Assembly (NCBI RefSeq): GCF_028453695.1
Contig: NC_135777.1
Span: 18,217,714-18,281,713, forward strand
Source of the DNA: Augochlora pura
Taxonomy: Eukaryota; Arthropoda; Insecta; Hymenoptera; Halictidae
Length of the DNA stretch: 64,000 bases
Reading direction: 5' to 3'
Shown here: positions 36,912 through 46,480 of the stretch, piece by piece
Position numbering within the stretch: position 1 is the first letter of the stretch
How the letters are laid out: the number at the start of each line of letters is the position of its first letter
Notes under the pieces: model-generated
What the model was told of the DNA's origin: nothing
The model's database searches: none
The model's input: only the letters and a program-made list of their open reading frames with translations
Position numbers and translations under genes: made by a program

Positions 36912-36948
36912 GGGGCCCCACCTGGGCCCCGTGCGTGTGTGCACGCAC
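36912..36948. other. two adjacent perfect hairpins
   Basis: GGGGCCC-CACCT-GGGCCCC (36912-36930) is followed at once by GTGCGTG-TGTG-CACGCAC (36931-36948). Both have 7-bp perfect stems with 4-5 base loops. They could form a cruciform or a structured RNA if transcribed. No terminator or RNA family is recognised. Confidence 0.6.
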
Positions 36949-37037
36949 ACGGTAACGAGCCTGGATCCGCGTATCAGGGCCGAGGACGCACATGGGACCC
37001 CAATAGAATATGCATGTGTTTTGTATTCAGGAATATG

Positions 37038-37209
37038 TTAACCCTTTCGCTTAGTCTTTCGATTGGCACCGCGGAGGCAACACCTCCGTGGGACCAGACA
37101 GTTTTCTCTTTGACTTTCCGCGGGATGCTGCGCCAGTTTTCCACCGATCCGCGGATAACGGACGGTCTATGGGGGTGGTCGGCGACGAAGACTGCGTGGC
37201 GCTGAAAGG
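37038..37209. mobile_element. possible piggyBac-like end or decayed MITE
   Basis: TTAA (37038-37041) is followed by CCCTTTCGCTTAGTC, similar to the CCCTTTGCGCTA end at 26049. An inverted repeat lies inside: CCGCGGAGG-CAACA-CCTCCGTGG, with one mismatched pair (37069-37091). A possible right end at about 37209 (reverse complement ACCTTTCAGCGCC) is followed by TTGG rather than TTAA. That would give a 168-bp element, but the right boundary is weak. Confidence 0.35.
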
Positions 37210-39020
37210 TTGGTGCTCGATATTCTTATGGTTTTGTGCATTTATTACAATACCTAATTAAAGTATTCGCACACTTTTTACAACGAAATAACTTTTTAAA
37301 ACTTGACTGAATAATTTGTATTTTTTTTAATAATACAAGACACAGTTCTAAAATTTTTATTACAGTTCAAAATAAAAAAGAAACTAAAATCTTTATTCTG
37401 CAATTGTAAATATTAATCAAATTAAAAAATATATTAGTTACCGTGGAGTAAACTGGTCCTTGTATCATTTAAAAAATTCGAGTCATTCAGTTCTGTCTTA
37501 GAAATGTTATACCGTTTTTAAATGATTTTAAATATATGGTTGCTTCTCTCTTGTTTGATGATTAAAAACGGGAATTAGTATAGAATTCGCAACCTAAGTA
37601 TAGCGTGCACAATTTTCTAAAATTGCCAATGAAATAAGCAAAACTTGCGATACTTCTTCCATAAAAATTTGAAATTGCCACGATTAAATCATACTTCTTA
37701 CAAAAAGAAAAACCATAAGTAGTAAAAAAAGGAAATCGTATGTTTTATTTATCCAAAATATGATCACCACTTCCGTTGAGTTTCTTGCAAACGAAGCTGC
37801 ATAAAAATAATTTTTCGTTTATTACCCAAACGCATAAAACGTTGCTTCGCTCAATCTTTTCATAGTCCTGCAATTTTACCATTAACACGTAGCAAACGGT
37901 GCGGATAAATTTTCGATAGAAAACGTCTAGGAATACCGAAAACTCCTCCCACAAAATTAGTTCCAGAAGTAGACTATCATCCCGGGTTCTATTCCCGCGA
38001 AATCGTCGCGTATAAAATACATTGTCTCGAATCTGAGAATCTGTATAATTAATGCGCGGAAATTAATTCGTACGGTGCTGCGGTGTAGATACTTCCTCCA
38101 TCATGTGTCATGATTTTAATAACCCACTCGGCTCATTGTAGATTCATAAGACTGATTCGTGACACGCAGACGTGCATATTATTGCTATTATTACAGCGGA
38201 GTCATGAATATCATTCGATTTAGAATAAGCAGAGATCTTAAAATACCGCGAACACGTTAAAATCGAGATTATAAGAATGACGTTCACCGATCGTGACGTA
38301 TTATTACCAATTACCGAACGAAATTGGACGGGCACAGGCTGTCGCATATCGCAGCGATTTATATCTCCACTGCCACGGGAAATGCACAAAGCGAAATTTG
38401 GTATAAAAACTCTGAAAAACACATTACAACAAGATCTAGATAACGATTAAATTGTGGACATTCTATAGCTTTTAAACATTTTCGAAGTGGCTTGCAAGAT
38501 TGAACATAGCTTTTCGAAAATATCTACCATTTAGCTGCCGACGCCTTTACCCCTTTAGATTCATTTAAATCGGCGCAATGAGACAAGATCAATAAGTCTA
38601 GACAAAGTAGCTTCTTAAATATTCACAAAATCAACTAAACTAAATGGATCGGAACGCCGACTAAACTGTGTAAATAGACCGAAACGTTGTATAATGAGAC
38701 GAAGTCGTAATAGTTGGATAAATAAAATGATGGTTGCTAGAAATGGGTTGTTACGGGAACGTACGTAGACAGGGCGGCGAGGAAATGGCGAATCCCGGCG
38801 ATCGGAAATACCGTCTGTAATAATAGCGGCGATCGAAATATCATCTCGCCGGAGCAGACGCTGCTAAGCTCTACAAAGGCGTTCTATTATTAATCGAACA
38901 TATTTCCACGCGTAGGACACGACGCAGCAATCGGATATGGGCGCGATAAATCCGAGCATCCTCGACGACAGAAACTCAGGATCGGCCGACAAATAGTTTT
39001 ATTCCCGTCGGGTGCTAAGG

Positions 39021-39042
39021 CGCGCGGGCGCGCGCGCGCGCG
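39021..39042 (+). repeat. (CG)n tract
   Basis: Alternating CGCG with one GGG interruption, 22 bases. Such tracts can adopt Z-DNA. Their survival suggests little CpG methylation. Confidence 0.85.
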
Positions 39043-39316
39043 ACGACGAAATAAAACGTACGAAACGGCGGCATTCGAACATTCCTTAACGACTCACGAC
39101 TCAATGAGAAGTTTATATCGCGCCATTCTACCGCCGATCATATTTTAAGGCCGCTATTACACGATGCTCCGAGCACCGATATTACTTTTGCATTATTCCG
39201 ATCATTCGGCGCGTAGATAACGCGCGATCCAAATGTCCGCCGAGGGAAATGTCTCCCGATGGAAATAACTCGCCGTTAAAACGGCAAAAGAACCGTCGGA
39301 AAAACCCGCCGCCCAG

Positions 39317-39358
39317 AACGTTCGATCCTCACCCTGGATCGATCCTCGATCGAACGTT
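39317..39358. other. perfect 11-bp inverted repeat with 20-base loop
   Basis: AACGTTCGATC (39317-39327) and GATCGAACGTT (39348-39358) are exact reverse complements. The 20-base loop itself contains the palindrome GGATCGATCC. No TTAA or other element ends surround it. The folded length (42 bases) is shorter than a typical insect microRNA precursor. Confidence 0.7.
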
Positions 39359-39400
39359 TCACCTTTCCAGAAAAATCTGCGGGAACCGCGCGTCTGTCCA

Positions 39401-41520
39401 AAGTTAATAGCATTGTCTAAAGAGACAGTAGTAATTATTAAACTCCGATACTCGGATTGTCTGCATAGGATGGATTTCGATCTGAATTTAAACAGTTAAA
39501 AATATGTCGTGGCGAGTATGACAGGGTATTGCATATACGAAATAATTTCTTTGTTTAAAAAATTTCTTGCAAGGATATTTTAAATTTGAATAATACATTC
39601 GTCAGTAATGTTACACAAAATACAAGGATATTCGTTATGTATTATTATTATTCTGATTTTCTTTAGAACAGACTGATGATAAAAAGATGCACCAGAGACG
39701 TATTTTTATTTGTACTTCAGAAATATTCAGCTTGAACCATGAGTAATGAATAATGAATTGAGGATTGTCGAGACACGAAATCCCGTTAATAATTTGCCAT
39801 TAAAAATAGCTGCACATAATTTTGCGACAAGATTTCGAAGATTATGACCTTTTCAAACGAGCTCATTAATTTTGCAACGTCTCGAACGCCGAGCGTAAAA
39901 TTAACATTTTCGAAGTCGCAGATTTCTTACGATATTTTTATAGATGGAAGTCGCGACGCTCGGTCCACATTTCAAAAGCTTCTTTAATGAATTAAAAAAG
40001 TTCTGGGAATATTTCCATCTAATAAAATCGAGAATTTTGTGGTGAAGGAAACAAACAAGTGTGACAGTTTCGACGGTAGTAATATTGAAATTGGGGAAAT
40101 TCTTGCGAAACTCTCACCTCCGACATTCACCGTTTCGTCGACGCGAAAATGGCTCGCAGCCATTTTGTAAAGGTCACCCTAGGACACCACCCCTACAGCA
40201 GCGTGGCCACCAACCCCTGACTCGAATCGGTTCAATTACCCTGAAATGGCGTGGTTCACCGAGTTCCACGACGGCGTCCCGCTGCGAAACAGTTGACCGC
40301 TGGTCAGTCTCTGCTTGACCGTGAATAATCCGATTCCGAGAGAGGCGAACGGCCATTGAAGAGGAGTCGGGCGTGCGCGAAATTGAATTTGACGTCGAAC
40401 ACGCGCCCCACCTGCCATTTTATAATGTCTCTAAAATGCCCTTTAATATCATTTTAATTGAAAAAAAATTCTATTTTTCGGTCACCAATATTTAGTAACC
40501 AGAATAAATGTCCCAGGATTGCAATAAATTATTTACAGGTTAGTTACAGTAGATTAACATTGATTTTAGACAATGGTAGGTTAAAACATTCAAAAATTAA
40601 CTCTTAAGTGTTTAATTTATACGTCGCAAGGCAGAGAGCTATATTATTTAATACGTGACATTTAGGAAACTTCTTTATAAATTATGATATAATAAAACGA
40701 CGATGATATAATTAAAAATATAAAATAAGTAATATAATCTGAATGATATTCTGAATATGAATACAATATAAAGTTACAAAAATAATATACCAACTAAAAG
40801 GATTAACACTGTCTCGCATTTCTACAAAGCCTCGTAAAAATATTCTATAATGAACAACTTCCACGCGGTACTATTTACACAGAACCATTTTCGCAAGCCA
40901 CCATTTCACAAGAATCTAATGAACTTCTCGCCGTACCCTTCCGACCACGGGTTTAAACACGCTCGCAATAAAACTCGGCCAATTGCCACCGGACCCGGCA
41001 GAGAAGGGAGGCGGGCGCACTACAATGTTTACAAATACCTGCGGGTAGGCCGAGGTAAGTGGGAACGAACGATTAAAAATCGACAGAGCCGTGGCCGTGG
41101 TCCCGTCGATAAATCACCGGCTAATACTCGAGGGGGCGCGTGCCGGCGAAAGGAGTGACCGGACATTATACCGTTCAGGTCAATTCGCCGCGACGTTAAG
41201 GAGGGGGGAGCAGCCAGAATTTCCGGTTCCGAGACTCGTGGCCAATCCGACGGAGGTCAGCGGGGCCCCGACCCCGGTCGAGGGTCAGCCCAAACAATCT
41301 TTCCCCGAGAGGTCAGCCCACCGCGTTTACGGCGCTGATTTATGGCCCGCTGGCGTGCTCGATGTGTGCCGACGACTTTCGCGGTCGAGAAGTGACCATG
41401 GTCGATTCAACTCCGCGACAGAAATTAATTGATCGTGGACGGACCGCCTGTAATGATGATCTTGCCTCCTTGGATCACCGGACAGGAAGACTCGGTATTT
41501 TATGGTGAAGAATGACGTCG
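39401..41520. other. non-coding alternating blocks
   Basis: AT-rich at 39400-40060 and 40430-40850, GC-richer at 40060-40430 and 40850-41520. The inverted AAAATGGCT hairpin at 40146-40166 is listed separately. Frames of up to 113 codons are not recognised. Confidence 0.55.
40146..40178. promoter_or_regulatory. inverted GCCATTTT pair plus GGTCACC
   Basis: AAAATGGCT-CGC-AGCCATTTT is a perfect 9-bp hairpin (40146-40166) and also an inverted pair of GCCATTTT. This fits the GCCATHWY consensus of the Polycomb recruiter Pho (YY1). A GGTCACC follows at 40172-40178. The combination GCAGCCATTTT then GGTCACC recurs at 63775-63793. Regulatory function is inference. Confidence 0.4.
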
Positions 41521-41525
41521 GATTT

Positions 41526-41912
41526 GAAGATACTAAACGAGTCGCGAGACGCGAAATTTGGATCCGGTGAACGAGTATTCAAAGGCGCAGAATTTTAAGA
41601 TAGCGAATGAATGGAAAGGCGCATGATTTGAAGATAGCGGACGAATGGAAAGGCAAAGAATTTGGAAATAATGCTCGAAAAGAGAGACACGAGATTTAAA
41701 GATAGTGGACAAATAGAAAGGCGTAGAATTTGAAGATATCGAACGAGTTCAAAGGTGCAAAATTTGAAGATAGTGAACGGCTACAAAGGCGCAGAATTTG
41801 AAGATAGGAAACGAGTTCAAAGGAGCATAGTTCAGTGATACTGAACGAATAGAAAGGCGTAGAATTTCGAGATAGCGAACGAGTTCAAAGAACACAAGTT
41901 GAACACGAGATA
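41526..41912 (+). repeat. 34-bp minisatellite, about 11-12 diverged copies
   Basis: A GAAGATAGCGAACGAG-like motif followed by TTCAAAGGCGCAGAATTT recurs along this stretch. The GAAGATA anchor or its variants start at 41596, 41630, 41664, 41698, 41732, 41766, 41800, 41834 and 41868, every one exactly 34 bp from the last. A copy at 41526 and a weak one near 41560 extend it leftwards, and a last, shifted copy is at 41906. Copies differ by many substitutions but almost no indels. The period is not a multiple of three, so it does not encode a repeat protein. There are no unique spacers, so it is not a CRISPR array. Confidence 0.95.
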
Positions 41913-41979
41913 ACGAAGTTAATACTTCGAGGTTGACGTTCGAATCCAGGAACTTCGTCGAAAGTTGGCCAGTGGTTGC

Positions 41980-42211
41980 GCGATAGCGATCGAATTGAAG
42001 ATTAGTGATCCCATTGTGGACGGCTCAAAAATTGGCTATAGAATCGTGAACAAGTTGAGAACGGGCTGTGTAACGTCGAAGAATCTAACGATGGTAAGCT
42101 GTGCACTTCTACAGCGGTTACGACTGGAGAATCATCGTTGAAAGTTGATACTGCGACGGCGATAGCGGGCAAGTTGAAGATCGGCTGCGCGATAGTGGCT
42201 AACTAGAAGAT
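41980..42211 (+). repeat. decayed GCGATAG...GAAGAT repeats
   Basis: GCGATAG followed by about ten bases and then GAAGAT occurs at 41980, 42159 and 42189, the last two 30 bp apart. The vocabulary (GATAG, CGAA, GAAGAT) resembles the 34-bp array just upstream. This could be its eroded right flank or an independent local duplication. Confidence 0.5.
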
Positions 42212-42450
42212 TCGCCATGCGATTGCAGAATCTTCGTCGGAGGTTTGCGACTACAGTGTCTTCCTGTGAGCTTGAATGTGTGCTCTTCTGCTATTATTTT
42301 AAGAACAACTCGCAGATTCTTCTAGCGATCTCGGCACTCCGTGAACGCGAGAAGTGTATATTTTGCAGTAAGTGTGAATGTGACAAGCGAAAGACACGGT
42401 CTGCAAATGTGTAAACTTTCATTTCAGTAGATTATCTACCATCAATCGTA

Positions 42451-42644
42451 TTAACACGTTGACAGCCATCCACGAGTTATCTCGTTGTAGACGCTAGGAC
42501 GAAGCGTGTGCTAAAGATTTATTACCAACAAATGGACGCGAAGAGGATTTATCTATTACGTCTTACTTGCTATTATCTATTCGTTTAAACGTTGTCGTCT
42601 GGAACAGATTTCTCCGGAATAGGTTTTAACAGTCAACGCGTTAA
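42451..42644. mobile_element. piggyBac-like MITE, 186 bp plus TTAA target sites
   Basis: TTAA flanks are intact at 42451-42454 and 42641-42644. The left end is CACGTTGACAGCC and the reverse complement of the right end is CGCGTTGACTGTT, agreeing at 9 of the first 10 bases. The palindrome ACGAG-TTAT-CTCGT (42472-42485) begins 17 bp inside the left end, the same offset as in the 26049 element although the tips differ. There is no coding capacity. The ends are not C-run ends, so this is a different subfamily that shares the TTAA target and subterminal palindrome. Confidence 0.75.
42472..42485. promoter_or_regulatory. subterminal palindrome of the MITE
   Basis: ACGAG-TTAT-CTCGT, 5-bp arms with a 4-base centre. 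Its arms are identical to those at 26066-26080 and it lies at the same distance from the element's left end. A transposase-binding role is inferred by analogy with piggyBac. Confidence 0.5.
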
Positions 42645-42990
42645 GGAAAGAATCTCCTTATTGGCCGCAATAGATGGCTAACCGCGGCAGAAACAGAAGG
42701 AAAACATTTTCCGTCAATGCACACCTTATCTGGCATTGTAGGAACACGTAGCCGTCATAAATGCATAAAGCGCCGCAGTCTAGCCATTACGTGCTCAGCC
42801 AGCGATTTTCATGGAACAAAGCCGGTATCGCATAACACTGAAACCAGCAACGAGATTCACAGTCCATCAGCTATTCCATACGTACTACGAGGAGCAAAAG
42901 TCTGCTCCTCTTGATTACACCTTCAACCTCCATTTGCCTCGAAAAGCCTCATTAAAAACAGTTTCTCGGCTTGTCGGAGGAAGTTCTCCC

Positions 42991-43048
42991 GCTCCCTCCG
43001 TCTCCCTCTCTCTCCCTCTCTCTCTCTCTCTCTCCCTCTCTGTCTCTG
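42991..43048 (+). repeat. (TC)n/CCTCTC tract
   Basis: Pyrimidine microsatellite, near-perfect TC in its middle. Confidence 0.9.
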
Positions 43049-43422
43049 TTCCTCTTGCTCTCCCATTTAGATCCGTCCCAAAAACTCTCCGGCTCTCAAT
43101 TCGCCTCCGCATATTCTGTCGCGGTCCCGGCCGAAAGCCGCGACAGAAGTAGCAGCAGCGCGAGGAGACACCAGAGAACGGTGTCGCGCAGAGCGCCGAT
43201 GGCGGAGATTTCCAAGGAGCGCGCTGCTAAACGCAAATTGGCGCAAATTGGCGGCGGGTTCCGCGCAGGACGTAAACCTGTACGAGACGCTAAGCCACTG
43301 GCAAGCAATTGCGAGAGGACCTAGCCGAGTCGAGTCAGCTAGGATCCTAGGAGAAGAGCCGAGAAACAGAGGGAGCGAGGACCGGGAGATGGAAAGCGAC
43401 GGAGGTAGAGGACAAGACGGCA

Positions 43423-43474
43423 AGAGAGAGAGAGAGAGAGAGAGCGGGAGATCGAGAAAGGGAGAGGGAGAGAG
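43423..43474 (+). repeat. (GA)n tract
   Basis: Perfect GA run (about 43423-43444) followed by GGGAGA-type purines. Confidence 0.9.
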
Positions 43475-43704
43475 TATCACAGAGGATAAGCAAAGCGAGA
43501 CAGAGAGGAAACGGTGGAAAGGACGCGAGAGGCAGCGATTCGACAAAAGGGAAGAGAGGAAGGAAGGAGAGAGGGAGGAGGATCGTTAGGCATGTTACGT
43601 CTTGCATCCTGCCAGGACGATGGAACAGCCGGCAGAGACTCCATCGTGTACCGTTGCACGTACACCGTGCCCCTTCTGTTCGTTCGTACGCTATATACGC
43701 GCGC

Positions 43705-43716
43705 AAGAGAGTCAGA

Positions 43717-43748
<32 letters not shown>
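43705..43748 (+). repeat. (GA)n tract
   Basis: GA run with TCAG and GTGA interruptions at its left side. Confidence 0.9.
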
Positions 43749-44000
43749 ACGTACGCCGGGGTGGTTTTGGCAAGCCCATCCCACGAGCCCGTCTTTCGAA
43801 AACCACCCCCTCGTGGATAGCGAGGGCGACGAACTGACATTATGCCCGTGCAAGATGGCTCGTGGCTCCTGGCTCCCGTTGCCCCGTCCATTCCGCCATG
43901 GGGAGCCGCGACGAATTTTTTTAATGCTCGGGGGTGGAACCCCGCGATGGCCGTGTGTAGACAAACGGCGCATGCTAAACTCTCTTGCCCTCCACAGAGC

Positions 44001-46480
44001 TTTATACTCGACGGTCTTTTCAGAGAAAGAATATTTTGCGCAGTGCTGCGTCGCACAAGTGGTCAACATTCTGTATCGATCCTTAAAAGTTTCTTTACTA
44101 ATGCAAAGAAATCATTATTCGAATCATTTAAAATGGTATCTGATTTCCTGTTTCCTGCACATGTTGTAATAAAAATTCTATAATTTTTAAATGAATCTAA
44201 TTTTCACATCTTATAAAGAAATGTAATATATACAATCTACAATAAAAGTAACCAGCATATATTAATTCATTATGATAACAAAATTGAATGCATAACCTTT
44301 GTATATTATAACATTAATATAGCATCAAAAATATGAATGCCTCTATTAATTTTTATCAATCTTCAGTAATAGTCAAAGAGGATATTTCTTTAATAAACAT
44401 AAACAATTTTCATTGCCTTTAAAAATGTCCAGCATAATTAATGCAATCTTCAAAAATTTTAAATTGAGTATAGACAATTTTTCCTTCGATCCTCGAACAG
44501 ACGAAGGTACGGCAATTTTAGTGTCGCATAATCGTGGAGGGTTGATCCAATATAACGTCGGCATGCATCGATCCGAAGCAGGTCGATCCCTTTCCTAAGC
44601 CACGGAAGGCAAGTTCGAAACTGCTTCGCTGGGTGGTCGTTATTGACTGTCAGGGAACGGGGGGCACCTTGGAACGGGCGCGTTTCTCCTCGCTTCGCCT
44701 CGCCGGGGGTTGCTTAGGCAACTTCAAATTAATTTCAAACATAGGGAGAAACAATACTTAATGCCGGGACCGTGGAAGCCCGACCGTCTCGAGTACCGAA
44801 GCATCCCATAATAATTATTTTCCAATGAAAACTGAAATTGTCGGCGAGATCGGGTTAGCTTCTCTCTACCCCCTACTCCAGGGGTGAACTTCCCCGAGAG
44901 CGTCTGCTGAAGATGTCAAGACTGACGTGGAGACTGTCTTGGACGTGACTTGGGAACAAACGAACGCCTTCCGATCAGTTTCCATTGGTGTTGCGGATCT
45001 GTAAATCGGCTGATTTAATTGCGGGAATTATGAGGGCGTAGAGTGCCTTTTTATGCTTTTCGATGTTTTCGATATTTCTTTGCTACTAGTATTTGTAATA
45101 GATAGACGAGTACGACACGTTAAGTGTCGGATATCAACTTCAAATAGTCTAACAATATTAAAGTCATTTACTTAATCGAACAGAATTTAGAAAGTAAAAA
45201 TTTACCATAGAGAATATTAGTTTAACTCGTTCGATATATTACAATAAATATGAATTTCAAATCCTAGTAATAAATAAATGTTAATTCTAGCTTTATGTCA
45301 TTCTTTGTGTATTTAGCTTTTTCAAATCTAAAAAATTTAGAACAATAGAAATGATAATAAAATTCAGTGCTACTACTTTTTATTTTCATAATATTTTACT
45401 TCTTCGTATTCACCTTTTAATGTGCTTTATCGTCGGAGAAATACATCAGAACGCGATTTAATGTTGCGCATCATAATACATAAACCAGGCTAGAGATAAC
45501 AAATTTCCTCTCGTAAGCAATTATTTTCGGAAATACCGTATACGAGCACCGTGTGTTAAGGCACGAACGCAAGCATACCTGTTTGTTTTACCACAAGAAT
45601 CACAGGACAGGTTAAAAATTGATAGCTGCGGCGAAATCTCTCGCGACGAAGTCGATCGTATTTTTAGCTCGCTTTTAATCGGATCCGCGAAAAATTCGAT
45701 GAAATTTTCAATCCTTCTCGTCGCGATCCGAATTTCCATCGAAGCAACGAACAAACTAATTTATATGTCGCGACCACGCGCGCGGTATGCCGCGCATTAT
45801 ATTTTCCGCGCGAAGTTTACATATGGTTAGCATACTTGAATATGTTAGGCGAACGCAAACAGTTTGCCAATGAAACCATCCATTACTAACGAGGGAGCAT
45901 GTCGGGGTTAGAATACACCGATTTCGATGACATTTTCGTGGCAGATTGTTTTGAGAAGAATTCTGCAGATTTGTATTTATTGGGAAGGGGTAGCAGCAAC
46001 CCTTAGAGTTACGAATTCGGTTTGGGTTAGGTTAGAGCATTGCATTCTTAACAGGAATTTTAACTGTATTATTTTATGTTGAGGATTTCTTTTAAAAATT
46101 ATATTTTAATTTAAGAAAATAGTTGGTTACTGAATTTCTAAAATTTTATCTAATATTGTTTAATTTTTAAGTGCAACATTATATAATTCCACCATGTTCT
46201 CGTATGTGGCTTTACAACCTACTTAGAATAAAATAATTAATGCAAAAGTTAATATCGATCTAGACTAAATATAGGTTTGTAAAGGGTTGAACTTTTCGAG
46301 TAATTACTCAATAGAGTAGTTTAACCTGTTACTGTATGACCATGAATTGCTGTGCCTTTCGTTTGTATTCAGGCATGATTAATTTTATATTTATCGAGTA
46401 AAACGTATTAAATATATTATTAAAATATGAACGTTGTAAAAAAATACGGCTCGAAGGTTCGTATCATTTTCACATCGTCG
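44001..46480. other. mostly AT-rich non-coding DNA
   Basis: AT-rich at 44000-44580, 45010-45520 and 46020-46480; GC-richer at 44580-45010 and 45520-46020. A perfect small hairpin, CGACAC-GTTAA-GTGTCG, lies at 45113-45129. Frames are short. No gene is supported. Confidence 0.55.

Larger units (their letters stand above)
35041..37037. other. non-coding: CpG-rich, AT-rich, CpG-rich
   Basis: CpG-rich at 35040-35840 with a TC-rich tract (35321-35362), AT-rich at 35840-36400, CpG-rich after that. The last part includes a pair of perfect hairpins at 36912-36948. Frames are short and overlapping. No gene is supported. Confidence 0.55.
37216..39400. other. AT-rich then mixed non-coding DNA
   Basis: AT-rich at 37216-38000, mixed after that, with a CG dinucleotide run at 39021-39042 and a strong hairpin at 39317-39358. 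A 92-codon minus-strand frame (38144-38422) has no recognisable features. Confidence 0.55.
42645..44000. other. mixed then CpG-rich DNA with three microsatellites
   Basis: GC-rich from about 42960 with a (TC)n at 42991-43048 and (GA)n tracts at 43423-43474 and 43705-43748. Frames of up to 240 codons (43347-44069, minus) run through the microsatellites and are Ser/Leu- or Glu/Arg-rich translations of them. No gene is supported. Confidence 0.6.

Noticed and set aside
41526..41912. CRISPR-like regular repeat
   Set aside because: The 34-bp units are directly adjacent, diverged and without unique spacers, and the DNA is eukaryotic; it is a minisatellite.
43347..44069. 240-codon minus-strand open frame
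   Set aside because: It is largely Ser/Leu repeat from two GA tracts and overlaps plus-strand frames of similar length.
46026..46035. TTAGGTTAG, two units of the insect telomere repeat
   Set aside because: Only two units are present; this is well within chance.
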